DNA of 64,000 bases from Siderastrea radians. Lineage: Eukaryota > Cnidaria > Anthozoa > Scleractinia > Rhizangiidae. A program made the translations under genes and the position numbers. Position 1 is the first letter of the stretch. Each line of letters starts with the position of its first letter. Shown here one piece after another: positions 36,001 through 47,449 of this stretch. The stretch spans positions 62,693,858 through 62,757,857 of the forward strand of contig OZ024889.1 of NCBI GenBank assembly GCA_964017195.1, in the 5' to 3' direction. A model generated the notes under the pieces. That model searched no databases. It was given only the letters and a program-made list of their open reading frames with translations, and was not told the origin of the DNA.

Positions 36001-37258
36001 GTTTGAAACAAGTACAGATGATAAATGTTTCTTTTCTTCAGAGATAGCTGATGGTTTTGATGTGAGGTGTTTGGCTCGGTCGTATAGACACTTAACAATA
36101 CCACGTTTCACTGACTGAGGATGGTGTGAATCACAGCCTAGGTATTGGTCAGTGTGGGTGGGCTTTCTGTAAACAGTGGTGGTGAGAAGACCGTTTGAAT
36201 CCCTTGAAACTGACATGTCGAGAAAGGGGATAGTGTTATCTTTCTCGATTTCCATGGTAAAACGAATAGTAGGCTGTTGACTGTTTAGATATTGTAAAAA
36301 GCCATCTACATAGTCTTTACCTAAGACTGTAAAAGTGTCATCTACATATCGCTTCAGATCTTAGGTTTATAGGTCGCTGTTGCTATTGCCCATTCCTCAA
36401 ACTCTTCCATGTAAAGGTTAGCAATAACCGCGGAGACAGGGCTCCCCATGGCTGCTCCGTCTTTCCGTTCGTAAATCGACCCGTTGTATTGGAAATACGT
36501 TGATCTTAAGACGAAGTTTAAAAGGTCGGCAATTTGTGTAGGTGTAAGGTATGTGTGGTCGGCAAGACCAGGATTGTTCTCTAGTTTGCATAATGCAGCC
36601 TTTACGGCACCTTCAATTGGCACATTTGTAAATAACGATTCCACATCGAAAGATACCAATAGTCGGAATAATGAGGATCGAAATGCCCCAATAGCAGCGA
36701 ACCAACCTGCAACAAATAGCGACACGTAAACAATCGACCTCATCGCCTGATGAAGACTAGCAGTGTTGCAGTCGAAACGTTGCAATCAACAACTCAAAGT
36801 GATTCCATTGTGAGACAAACAAATAAACGTTCATCTTGCAAAATATTGATGTTGCTGAACCACCATACCTAAAAAATCAATAACCAATTTTTCTCTTTTG
36901 TTAAAGCCTAATCATAATGAAAAATCATAATCTTTAGAATTTGTACCCAGAAAATATTTGTCTATAAAACATACCCCGAGTTTAGTGATAACTTTTTGAC
37001 AGAAATACTGATTTTGAGAAAAAAGGGTGCACCTTATAACCTAAAAGATATGGTACCACAGTAGTCTTGCAAAGATGAATTCCCACCCCACACCCATTTG
37101 TAAGCTCTTGATTACTACTATTTCAAGAATTTCCAATTTCCATTTCCATTTCAAATTAGTATCAGTATTAGTTAGGTTCTTTTCATCTGCATAATAATTG
37201 TAAGAGCACTGAGACTCTGTGTGAGTACCCCTAAAGCTGAATAATAATAATAATAATA

Positions 37259-37324
<66 letters not shown>

Positions 37325-38747
37325 ACATTGGACTGTCTTTTTCTTTGTAATATGGCTCCTTCTATAATCAGTTCTCAGAGATAGAGCAGAAGACTGGCCA
37401 AGCAAGTTACACCTCTACTGAACCCGATTTCATATTTGAAGTTGAGTACAGCGAGACAAATACCCACAATGCAAAGTTCAATGAACTGTCGCAGACTCGG
37501 GATGTTTGGTTTGCTTACCATGGCAGTAGAGTGGACAACTTTCATTCCATTTTACACAACGGATTACATGCGCACTTGAATAAGGTGTGTTTCAGATATT
37601 GCTTAGTGCTTAGTACAATAATAATATTATTGATTTCTTTTCAAGTCTTCACATTAAGTCAAACATGGTCAAATTTCTCATTTCAGGAGACACTCTTGAG
37701 AACATGTTCTCGTGTTAATTTATTTGCTGTTGGACAGTATCTTTGATTAAAACTATGATTGATTGCTTGACTGACCAACGGACTCACACTGACTGACTGA
37801 CTGACTGACTGACTGACTGACTGACTGACTGACTGACTGACTGACTAACTGACTGACTGACTGACTGATGGCTTGCTGGTTGGCAGGCAGGTGGGTGGGT
37901 AGGTAGGATGGTGGGTGGATGGATTAATTGTAATTAATCGCATGCTTGGTTGTTGATTGATGGATAAACCAATGGAAGATGGTTAGATAGTGAAGCCAAC
38001 AGCCTTCTTTCTTTCCCTCTCTTTACACACAGACATCTTTCTTTGGTGAAGGGACATACCTTTCAAGTGACCTCAATGTGTGTATGATGTATAGTCATTA
38101 TGGCCACGGCTGGAAGAACAGCGCAGTTGGTGAAAAAATAAGTTGTGTGGCTGTCTGTGAAATCTTGGACCACCCAGATGTAAAATGCACAGTCAAATCA
38201 AAAGACAATAGTGAGAGACAAAACCGTTCAAGAGCAAGAGCGAGGAACAGTGAGGGAGGAGATGTTCCTGAGAGATATTATGTGGTCACTAACAACCAAG
38301 TGGTCAGAGTGAAATACATTTTGGTGTATGCTGAGAATAAAACTCCCACCAGGTATGTTAGACAGGGGCAAGAACGTCATGCTGGCCCACATATAAGGCA
38401 CTAATAACGTTACAATCCTATATGAATATATACACCAACTGATTAATGCACCTACCTCCACTAACACACACTTTCCTTCATTTGTACTCACTTCCCTTCA
38501 CTTGTACTCACTTACCTTCACATTAGTGCCTTATATGTGGGCTAGCATGATGTTCTTGGCCTATATGTGGGCTATCATGATGTTCTGGCCTAGACAGGTT
38601 TTGAATTAGCCCTTGATTCATTTATTTTAATGTCCTCTGACCTTACCACGTTGTATTTTATTGTAATTAAAAAGAAGAACCACTCTTTGGAGGTGTTACT
38701 ATTAAATCTTTATTATTATTATTATCATTATTATTATTATTATTATT

Positions 38748-38783
<36 letters not shown>

Positions 38784-40065
38784 ATTTCTGTATTGATGTT
38801 GTTGTTTTTGTTGTTATTTCTGTATTGATGTTGTTGTGGTTGTTGTTATTATTATTATAAATTTTGAGTATAAGCCATAAGCGTGGGTTTATACTACTTC
38901 ATAAGGTTTTTTTGGTTGGCAAACACAAAATATTGAGGTACACCCAGTTTACTGTTACTTTATACCTTTTAGGAGACGTTTTTTTTTTTTGGGGGGGGGT
39001 GTGCTAGGTATCCTTGACAAATAATGACTCTGAAATGCCAGTGACATGCAGTAATTGCTCTTCAACAAATGTTGTCATGTTGAAAGTTGAAATAGGCCAT
39101 TGAACACGTTTCACATTGTTAAGCAGAATGATCCAGGTAGTATTCCATTGTTCAATGTGCTCTATAGCTACATGTTAAATGGCAAAAGAAAATGCAAAGC
39201 AATTTATCATGGCTCCAATAAGTTGCAGCATCATTCAACGTTTACTGAACAATGCTGGACCATGTGTAATATGCTTTATGATGATCACGCTACTGCCTGG
39301 GGTGGGAATGGGGACTCCCACATGAAAGTGACAGGAATGCTCCTTGCCTCACTTAGGGGTGTAAATTGCAGATTTTGGTCTCACTTAGGGTGTTCAAGAC
39401 AGAAAGCCGAATATTTTTACCCATTCAGGTATTGCTGAGGGTTGTGTAGAAAGAAATATGTGTATAAAAAAATAAATGCTTTTAAAATCTAATTAAAGAA
39501 GACAGCATTCGATGTCAACCTTTTAAGCGCAATTAAAATCACTATAAAATTTAATAGCCCTTATTTGATTGTCTGTTTTAGCATGGTCTCCTTTAGGGGT
39601 CACATAAAGCCTGAGCCACGCCCAGATTTTGGTCTCCTTTAGGGGTTTAATTCTAATTTTCCAACAAGCATCTTCGTCCTTTTCATATGGGAGTCCCCCC
39701 CCCCCCCCCGGGCTCTACTGTATCATCACATGGGAAACAACATGGCAAAACACAGTGTACCTGGTTCTTTGCTATCAAGTGAAATTGTTATTATATTAAC
39801 CTTGCATTTGTGGTTGTTTAAAACCCCAACATTCATTCTGTTCCAGTACAATGAGCTTATGAAAGAATAGAAGGTTTTTGAACAGACTAGAGTTTGACTT
39901 TTTGTTTATTTGTTTCTCTCCAGGGTGCAAGCTCGCAACTGGCTGATATTCAGATATCCGTTAGCTTCAATGATGGTTGCTTACTTCCTTATTTTAGTTC
40001 TAATTGGCTTTTCAAAAACAAGACTATTCCAGAAGTTTTACAGCAAATATTTCAAAGACAGGTAG
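33052..40065 (+). CDS. PARP16: Mono-ADP-ribosyltransferase PARP16, five exons
   Basis: Tail-anchored ER ADP-ribosyltransferase of the PARP family, linked in vertebrates to the unfolded protein response. Exons: 33052-33234, 34437-34571, 37372-37584, 38033-38352 and 39924-40065, all GT-AG with matching phase, giving 330 aa against 322 in human. The catalytic fold shows [10 protein letters not shown] (His156), FFGEGTYLS (Tyr186) and [10 protein letters not shown], where Tyr259 replaces the usual Glu. This is the H-Y-Y pattern of PARP16, consistent with mono-ADP-ribosylation. The last exon encodes one hydrophobic helix (about residues 295-313, [19 protein letters not shown]) and a short basic tail, the expected C-terminal anchor. 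Intron 2 contains a Penelope fragment. A possible AATAAA lies at 40716. Confidence 0.95.
33479..33562. repeat. Hairpin-forming repeat in PARP16 intron 1
   Basis: CTACCCCTCCCCTAACCCAA near 33483 is mirrored by TTGGGTTAGGGGAGGGGTAG near 33537 around a loop of about 35 bp. Confidence 0.7.
33738..33996. mobile_element. MITE with GGCCCCAGTTGTTCAAAAGT ends
   Basis: CTGGCCCCTGTTGTTCAAAA at the left is mirrored by TTTTGAACAACTGGGGCCAG at the right. Both ends appear twice, suggesting a nested or tandemly duplicated terminus. The interior holds GGATAGCGCTATCC and CTATCCAGTGGATA palindromes. Confidence 0.8.
35253..36838 (-). mobile_element. Defective Penelope-like retroelement (RT plus GIY-YIG remnant)
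   Basis: On the minus strand, about 36665-36354 encodes reverse-transcriptase motifs [11 protein letters not shown] and [20 protein letters not shown]. After a one-base frameshift near 36355 the catalytic YVDD follows (about 36350-36340), then the RT thumb region with NTIPFLDM and [13 protein letters not shown] further frame change leads to the GIY-YIG-side segment (35744-35370) with [12 protein letters not shown] and [19 protein letters not shown]. The frameshifts make it inactive. Inverted terminal segments at 35253-35420 and about 36655-36838 flank it and carry a hammerhead-like motif. It is antisense within PARP16 intron 2. Confidence 0.88.
36745..36780 (+). ncRNA. Hammerhead-ribozyme-like core in the Penelope terminal repeat
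   Basis: CTGATGA, a short stem GACT...AGTC closed by about 11 nt, then GAAAC matches the hammerhead core order. An extra A sits between CTGATGA and the stem. The opposite terminal copy (minus strand, about 35347-35312) reads GAAAT and so has lost the final C. Penelope-like elements are known to carry such motifs; activity is unproven. Confidence 0.45.
37233..37322. repeat. (AAT)n/(ATT)n compound microsatellite
   Basis: AAT units switch to ATT units at about 37260, making a perfect self-complementary block. It ends 50 bp before PARP16 exon 3. Confidence 0.9.
37785..37867. repeat. (GACT)n microsatellite
   Basis: About 20 GACT units with one interruption (GACTAACT), in PARP16 intron 3. Confidence 0.9.
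38708..38860. repeat. (TTA)n-(TTG)n compound microsatellite
   Basis: TTA units pass into a pure GTT run at 38750-38783, then a duplicated TTATTTCTGTATTGATGTTG unit. It lies in PARP16 intron 4. The Tyr/Cys-rich frame across it is not a protein. Confidence 0.9.
39292..39713. mobile_element. MITE with GGGACTCCCA.ATGAAA ends
   Basis: GGGGACTCCCACATGAAA at the left is mirrored by TTTTCATATGGGAGTCCCC at the right. Internal CTCACTTAGGGGTGTAA and CTCCTTTAGGGGTTTAA repeats occur. It lies in PARP16 intron 4. Confidence 0.7.
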
Positions 40066-42121
40066 CACATTGTCAGAAAGTTTTTACTTATAGCATATTT
40101 GAACTACGTAACTAAACCTACAGCAGTGGCTAATAGGGAACAAAATGTGCCTGTTGTTAATCTTTGGCTGTTAGAGTTTGAAAAGTTTACAGACGTTTAC
40201 AAAACTAGCTCAGAAATTACAGGGTAAGGCTTGTCCAAACGAAAATATGTTGTAATTCTAGTCACACGAGAAAAAATGGTTCTGTAGGTTGGCACGTATC
40301 TACTTTTTTGTCAAACTTCAACTTGTTTTGTTTTTATAAAAAATAACAAAACGAGAGAGATCGATTCTTTATAATAATTTGTATAGCAGTTTTTTAAAAG
40401 TTGGAATCATGTTATACCTTCCACCGTCTTAAACTCTGTAAAGTTCTAGGGTGGGATGGTACAATAGGGTCGATCGGGTGACTGAAACCACATTTTTCTG
40501 TCGTCGTTGTTGTTGTTGTTGTTGTTGTTGTTGCTGGCCTAACCAGGAAAAAAGAATATGTTTAACTTTTGTACCACACCATTATATGCAATTTAGTGGA
40601 AATAGTGCCGGGAGGACTTTCGAGCTGTTCTACACCAAAACTTCTGTTACAATAACAGACTTTGTCTGTTGTCAGACTAGCTTTCTACATCCGATGTTTA
40701 GGGCTTTTAAAATTGAATAAAATTAAAATAAACACATAAGCAATATTTTGTTCGTTGTTGTTCTGTATTTGATTTGACCTGAGGTTTGCGGACAGAGCGG
40801 TTTCAGTGGAACAAGAGTTTTCTACTCTTGGGAAAACGGACTACTTCTGAAGGGGACTGAAATAGCGTGTCATGTTGTCAAAAGAAATTTTCAAAATGTT
40901 TTGGAAAATGGTAAACAGTCTTTGTTTCCAATGTTTGGTGCAATCGGCTGAATTGTTCTTCGTTCTCTACTCGTGTACTCGTTTAACAAAAACACCCTTT
41001 ACCCTAGAGCAACACGATTATCCAACGTCTTTTACGGGGGAAGAGACCCTAATAGACTTCTAAGCGAGGAAAACCTTGATATCAAGCTGCGTGTGCGCAA
41101 AGCGCTGGTGTATTTCTTAAGATCTTTCATTTTCGATTTGAGCGTCACGCTTAGGGATGAGACAATGCAAGCTGGAAACGAAAACAGCGCCCGATCGCAA
41201 ATAAAGTTTAGACATTAGACTATTTACTATATCCGTCATATGTACAATTGAAGACACAATCAATGTGGGGGAAGGATTGGGAAGTTTTTGTCTTATGGTG
41301 GTAACTATTAGTGTAAACTTGTCAATGTGTCCCACAAAATTATCAAATTTTTTAAATTTAGCTTTCAAAATCAATGAAAATTCATTCTCCGTTGAAAAAT
41401 ATTGTGCCCATGAAGTATTTTTCGGACCTGTCAAGCGCAAGACGTGAGTGCGGTTAACAGGGCTAACGGGTGGTGGGGGAGGGGGGGGGGAAGAGAGAGA
41501 GGCGATTACATGAGCCACGATAACCCAGTTAGCCGGGCTATCAGAACGTGATTACAAATTGTGCGGTTTTCCATGGAAATCTTAATTTCGCAACATCAAT
41601 AAGTAACAACTAACCAATTTAACTTTCGGAAATTATCCGCCTTTTCAGATTGAGAATAATCAGACAAATCCAATGTCCTCAATAGGAAAAACAATATCAA
41701 TCTGTCCCAAACGCAACACAGCGAAGACTCTCCTGCGCCCGCCGTCTTGCTGCTTTTAGCAATTTGAACTTCCGTCTTTTAGTCATTAGTTATATATTTT
41801 ATTATTTTATTATATATTATCTATTAGTAACTTTAGTCATTAGTTATATATTCTACAATTATTTTATTATATATTTTAACGCGGGATCCACTGTAATTGG
41901 TTAGGCTGTAGTGGTCTCCCTGCCTAATGATTTTGTGCATTTGTGTTGTTTTCTTGCTAGGCGAAGCTAAATAAATAAATAAAATATAACTAGGAAATAC
42001 AAAGCCTTCAAACGAGTACGAATTGTTAAAATATAGAATGGGAAGTCAGAAATTATTGAAGTTTAACTGCCTCTTGTGAAAACGAACCGAAAATGCTAGA
42101 TCTTTCATTTAAGTCGGTCCT
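40066..42121. other. Intergenic region between PARP16 and the hydroxylase-domain gene
   Basis: Contains the PARP16 3' UTR with a (GTT)n run at 40507-40533, a G homopolymer near 41480, and TATTTTATTATATATT-type AT repeats at 41793-41878. A tandem copy of TTTAGTCATTAGTTATATAT occurs at 41778 and 41832. No gene seen. Confidence 0.5.
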
Positions 42122-45100
42122 TTAAGTTTTCCTGCCATTGAGAAAATCTTCCGTACGTTTCCACACTTCCAGTTTTTGAATTAGCCCGTCCACGAGTCCC
42201 AGTTTTGGTCGAAAAATGTCCACAATCAGGACAACTCTATCTTTCTCAGCGCCATTGCGAGCGGAATGCTCAAAGGTGTCATCGAACAATATCCCTTTCC
42301 CCTCCCTCCACGGTACATCGACGCCATCTACGGTGAGCCACGAGTGCTTGCCGTGGTCTGGTACAATCAGCGCGAGGTGGTAGCGAAGAATAGACGCGGT
42401 TGAGCCGCAGTGAGGTGGAATAGATCCCCCTGCTTTCAGAAGCGAGAAGGCAGCGTTTTGGACTTCAGGAAGCTTTGTAAGTATTGATAGTGACACGGGA
42501 AAGAAAGGCTTCACCTCGTCTATAGGTTTACCGTAACCCAAGATCATCGCCAACTTCCATTTGCTTTCTTTATTGAGCTCGTCTCCGCCAGTTGTACGAA
42601 CGTTACACATTCCAGCACCGTTTTTCACGAAGGACAACAGCTCATCTCGAATCGCTTCCCAGTTGGCTTCCAATTCGCTTAACCATGGAAACGTTTGGAG
42701 ATGATTCTTGAACACGGCTATCAATTAAAACAAATTACGTGTTAAGGATATAGCTTTTCACTTTCTTCAATAAAAAGCTTCATAATTTTTCTACATGGAC
42801 TTTTATCTTTGTTAACTTAAAGTAATAAGAAAAAGTCAGAGAGATATTTGGAACAAGGAATTATCAAAATTACGTGCCAGATGTGTCCATCTCAATCTGC
42901 ATGAACTTCCTTTAATCTGTCTAAGAGGGGGGCGTAAGGGTTTGGGTGATCCGTTATTGCGTTATTTTTGGTGCGGTATTGCGGTAATTTTAATTTTAAA
43001 GTACGGTATTGCGGTTTTACAAGACTAAGCGGTTTGCGGTTTCTAAAAATTTTGGGCCACGGTAATCGGTCAAAAAAAAGTAACTGCGGTGATACGGACG
43101 ATACATTTTCACGCGGATCCTCTAGTTTCCGGTGTTTTGTTTTAAATTTTTACAAGGTATTTCGAGCTACACAGCAGTCGGTGACCACCAATGTGCAAAT
43201 ACCCGCAAATAAGCATTGTGGTTTGTGATTTCAACCTTTTCCAGTTAATGCTTGATACTATTAACCGTTTTATCCAATGATATGTCGACAATGTTGCATA
43301 GCTTTCCAGACTGGAAGTCTTCGGCTCAAATATCTTTATCTACACTTTCACGAGCGTGACGATGTCCGAGGCCAGCGAGGAGCATATTGTCATAAATTGC
43401 GTCGCTATTTTCTACGAGGAGGGAAAAGGAGGTGAAAATTTCCGAAGGAAAAACAAATTCCGTTGCAGGACGTCACTGGTATCAAAACAACCTTCAATGG
43501 ACCTCAAGGGCATGTGTCGGCAAGGACCAGACAAGGACAGTGGCATCAGTTGCCATGATAGACACAGGTCTACAAAGACTGTATGCTAACCTGGAAAAAA
43601 TTGTTTACAAGCACACACATTTGTTGAGCTGTAGGACATTAGATGTGGAAAATTGTCATTCTACCGTACATGTAAAGCAGGCAAACATGTCAAAGGCAGA
43701 GTACTGCAGGTCATTCGGCTTAGCAATGAAGGAGGCGGTGAACCCGGGGGTGAAGCGTGTTACCACTTGGGCAGCTTATTATCACACAAGCAGACGATCT
43801 TGGTATCCCAAACCAGAGGGAGGTTTGTTGCTATCGCAGGTTCCTGTCATGAAACCTCTACCAATTGTCAATATGTCTCCAGCCGACTGCAATGCTCTTA
43901 GAAACTGGGCGTCCTCTTGGGGCTGCCGTAAGACAACAAACGGTACGCAAAGAGACCACCATGGCACGTCATGGCACACTCCCAGAATTTATGTACCAAA
44001 GGCAACGCGACATCTCAGATAAGCCTGTCTCCCTTGCCTTTGACGAGCAGGTCAATACAGCAGACGCTGCCGCTGCCGCTGCCTCCCCCACTGCCGAATT
44101 GGACGACGACGAAGCAGACAAATATGATGAAAGCAGCGATGAAGAAGTTGAAGTTCGTCCGGTGTCACAGCGGATTCGGACCCCCGGTCCAAATCCGCTA
44201 GCGGATATGGACCCCCTCTCGCGGATTTGGACCCCCTTCAATAAGGCAATAATTTCATTTTGAAACGACAAGTTTTGAGAAGAAGGTCTTCTGTCTCTTG
44301 AACGTTTTTAGAACGAGGAATGTACATCTTAATTTTGGTTTCAAGCGCGGCAGCTTTTCAATAAATTAGCTTTTATGCTTCTACGTATAGCACAGTAATC
44401 TTTTGCTTACAATTACCTTGTTCTAAAACCCAACAGAAATAGCTTGCTGACAAGGCTGAAGAGCGAAAGATACGTTTCGATGGTTTATATACAAATAGCC
44501 AGATTTTCTGTTGAAGTTATCTGGTAGCGTAAGGTTTTACAGGGGTTCCACCGGAGGGTCCCATTCTGAGGGGGTCCAAATCCACTAGGACACTGGACGA
44601 TTCCACTTTGCTCCAAGGAGAGATTGGAAGCTCTGTGATGTTTCTCCTGGGAGCAAGAACTCGCTTCGGAAGAGTTGTCCGTTTCAATAATCGTCTGCTC
44701 TACTAAACACTCTATCAGACTGGTTACGTTGACTTGACTTCCAGTTTTAAGAATTCAGTCTTGGAAAGACATTGAATGAAATTTAATGTTGATTGGAGAT
44801 GCAAACAAGAACAAGTGGGTGTCCCAAGCTTGTTTTTGGAATATTAGAGGTTGAAAACTATCTCTAAAATTGACGAATTTTAACAGAAAAATTACGAAAA
44901 GCATGCTTGGTACAAAATTTGAACGGTTTGCCATGTGGAAGTTATAAATGTTGAGGTCTCTTCGATACCGAAATTTTACCGACGTTACGGTCAGCAGTGT
45001 TCAAGCGTGTGTGTGCACACAGAGTTCCACAGATTAAGCCCAACGTGGTTGGTGCAACTTCGAGACCTTCACCGACGCAGAACTTAGTTAATTATTAGTG

Positions 45101-45986
45101 TCACGCAAAGTCATGGAATTTGTCGATACTCTTCAGAGTACATGATCCAGATACCAGCATTAAGGTTAACACTACAATACTTCTATTATGTAACGAGCTC
45201 AATGATCGTACGTTTGATTAACGTCAACATATTTATTTCTTATGGAATGGCCCAAGTAAAGACTCGATAACGGGAACTTAGCCTACACATTTGAAACTGC
45301 GGTTTCGGTATTTTGGTCAATTTCAATGCGGTATTCGGCGGTATTTATACGTTTTTTTTGTGCGGTTTTGCGGTTTTCGGACCCCCCTTACGCCCCCCTC
45401 GTCTAAGTATTCCAGGAAAGTTATCGCTATTTAGTTTAGTGTGCCAAGAAATCCAATATGTGAGGAGAAAACTCATCAGTAATTTAACCACCGTGGAAGT
45501 CGACAGTTTGGGTGTTTAATTTTAACGGTTGAAAAGTACGCATCGTACAATTTCCAGAGATTTGTATCTTCTAAGGTTACAAGCCCACATTTATAAACTT
45601 CTTGTGACTTCAACTTTACCTCGATTCTGTTCACAAATTATACTTCCGGGTGATGAAAGTCAATCTCGGTCCTGTTGAATAAGTCTACACACAGTGACGT
45701 ATTTTTAGTCTACCCCTTTCAGTATGCGTCTAATAATTTTCAACCCTTTTTCTCTGATTTTTTGTCTATATGTAGCGTTACGAGTCAGTCAGTTGTTAGG
45801 TGCAAGAGAAAGCATACCTGGGCGGTGTTTGTCGGCTGTTATTCGCCGGTAGAAAACGTCGATTATGTTGTTGAGAGGCGATCGAATGAGACGTTTCCAT
45901 GTTTTCTTGTAGACTAGCAGAAAGATGGCTAAGAAAATACATAAGGCGCAAGACAAGACGAAAAGAAACGACATCGTCGCTGACAT
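42122..45986 (-). CDS. Membrane-anchored aspartyl/asparaginyl beta-hydroxylase-domain protein, two exons
   Basis: Fe(II)/2-oxoglutarate oxygenase of the Asp/Asn beta-hydroxylase fold. Minus-strand exons are 45818-45986 and 42122-42717. The first ends in phase 1 and joins as G/CC (Ala57), giving 254 aa. Residues 7-26 form one hydrophobic helix followed by KKTWKR. The catalytic part shows IPPHCGSTASILRYHLAL with His170, the HLA triplet where human ASPH has HLG (an acid is missing in both), FDDTFEHSARN with His207, and Arg217 in DRVVLIVDIFRP as the probable 2-oxoglutarate-binding Arg. It lacks the TPR and EGF-like parts of animal ASPH and resembles compact bacterial-type members. The uncharged N-terminus and basic residues after the helix suggest a cytosolic catalytic domain. 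It is divergent from precursor A. An upstream in-frame Met at 46052 is possible. Confidence 0.85.
42926..45400 (+). mobile_element. 2.5 kb DNA element with captured or decayed coding sequence
   Basis: The ends AGGGGGGCGTAAGGGTTTGG and TCGGACCCCCCTTACGCCCC are inverted, and GTCTAAG flanks both (42919-42925, 45401-45407). Subterminal TGCGGTATTGCGGT repeats occur on both sides. The plus strand holds frames at 43432-44022 and 43865-44263 that overlap and look like one protein broken by frameshifts: AYYHTSRRSWYPKPEGG and PADCNALRNWASSWG in one frame, then AVRQQTVRKETTMARHGTLP and an acidic Ala-rich tail in the next. I do not recognise the family. It sits in the intron of the hydroxylase-domain gene. 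Confidence 0.75.
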
Positions 45987-47449
45987 GTTTCTGAGAACTG
46001 ACGTCGAATTGAGCAATTCAAATCTAAAAGCTAATCGAAACCGAAAACCCAAATAACTGAAATAATTTCAGCTCATTGGCTCTTTATAAGTCTGTCAATC
46101 CAAAAGTCACGAGTTGACTTAACTGAAGAGTCCACTGTCAGTTCTACAAAAAATATTCATAGAGGAAGTCGGCCTATGAGGGGAATTATTGAAAGGAGAG
46201 TGGTTAATTAAGCTGTATTTTGACTAAACAGTAAACACTGAGAGAAGTCACTACTATCTATTTCCTCTTTTACGAAAAAACTGGGCGATTGTTGTGGCTT
46301 ATCAGGGCCTAGCGTCAAATTAAAATCTATGTGGTTTCCTTTTAGTCTAACTTGCCATATGTTTTCTTGTGATGAGCTTGTTTAACTTTTGTTGTTACTC
46401 GTTGAAACTGAATTGAACGTTTTCTTCAAAATTCAAAGACGGTAGCTTTCGAAATAATCGGTTTTATGTCTATGATTCTCAACTTTCTCTTGAAAATGAC
46501 CGGAAGCTTTCTTTCGAAACTGAACTGATATTCAAGATTGACATCCTTATGTGTCAAATATTGACGTTGTTTCTAGGAAAGCAGTTGACTGGGACGAGCT
46601 TGTTTCGAGTCTGTAACGATTGACCCGTCAATTCCTGTACCTACCAGTTGTTACGAAGTCAAGAAAACTGTAAACAATGTAACGCGCGGGTTAAATATCA
46701 TAAAATAACATGATAATATTGTGTTTGCTATAGCTGCTGTAAAAACAGGTTAAAATATTCCCAAGGAAAACTTGTGACCAGACAAGGACCTGTAACGCCC
46801 ACGTGTTTCAGCCACAAGGATATTTGTAAACACTGTAACGTACACGCAATGCCAGGAATGGCAGCTTTTGGATAAGTTCAATCGTGCGATCTGATTGGCT
46901 CCTTGCCACTGGAATATCAGCGTATATCTTACTAATAGAGGAGCTGCCCGCGTAAATTGTGGAAATCAATATTCTTTAATTTTTGCCTCTCTTTCGGATT
47001 AAACTTATTTACGTCCAAATTTCGTGGAATTTTTGTAAACTGCATGTGATGACAAGCCAGACCGCAAGATAATCTTGGTTTGGGGATGGCTGACGAAAGC
47101 AGATTTAGATATTTTCAAGAAAAAATAGCTCATGACGCTTGTTCATACATGCCAAGAACTGCCAAGAGCTAACAAAACTGACCAATCAGTTGCGAGAAGT
47201 TTTAGATGACAAGTCGTGCTTTTGAAGTGGGTGCGTTATTCTGTTGAGGAATATCGAGACGAAACAACGGAAAGTTAAATCTACTGTACATCGAAGGGAC
47301 ATCTGTAATTGGACGTAAGTAAACGATTTCTCTGTTACTTCAAGAAGTTTCTGTTCTTTAATTTAAAGCATAATCTAAAAACTTCGTTTTTAACACTTAT
47401 GCGCTTACTGTTCAGTTGCTTTATCGAAACTGCTTTCTTGCCTTATAGA
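45987..47449. promoter_or_regulatory. Divergent intergenic region, hydroxylase gene and precursor A
   Basis: No coding exon seen. A likely non-coding first exon of precursor A ends with the donor GGAC/GTAAGT at 47314/47315. The coding exon acceptor TTATAG ends at 47448. Promoters of both genes should lie here. Confidence 0.45.

Noticed and set aside
38630..38860. Frame with poly-Tyr and poly-Cys runs
   Set aside because: Produced by TTA and TTG microsatellites in PARP16 intron 4.
45789..46052. Longer N-terminus for the hydroxylase-domain protein starting at 46052
   Set aside because: The in-frame extension puts Arg/Phe-rich residues before the membrane helix. The internal Met at 45986 gives a compact anchor, so I kept it, but the longer start is not excluded.
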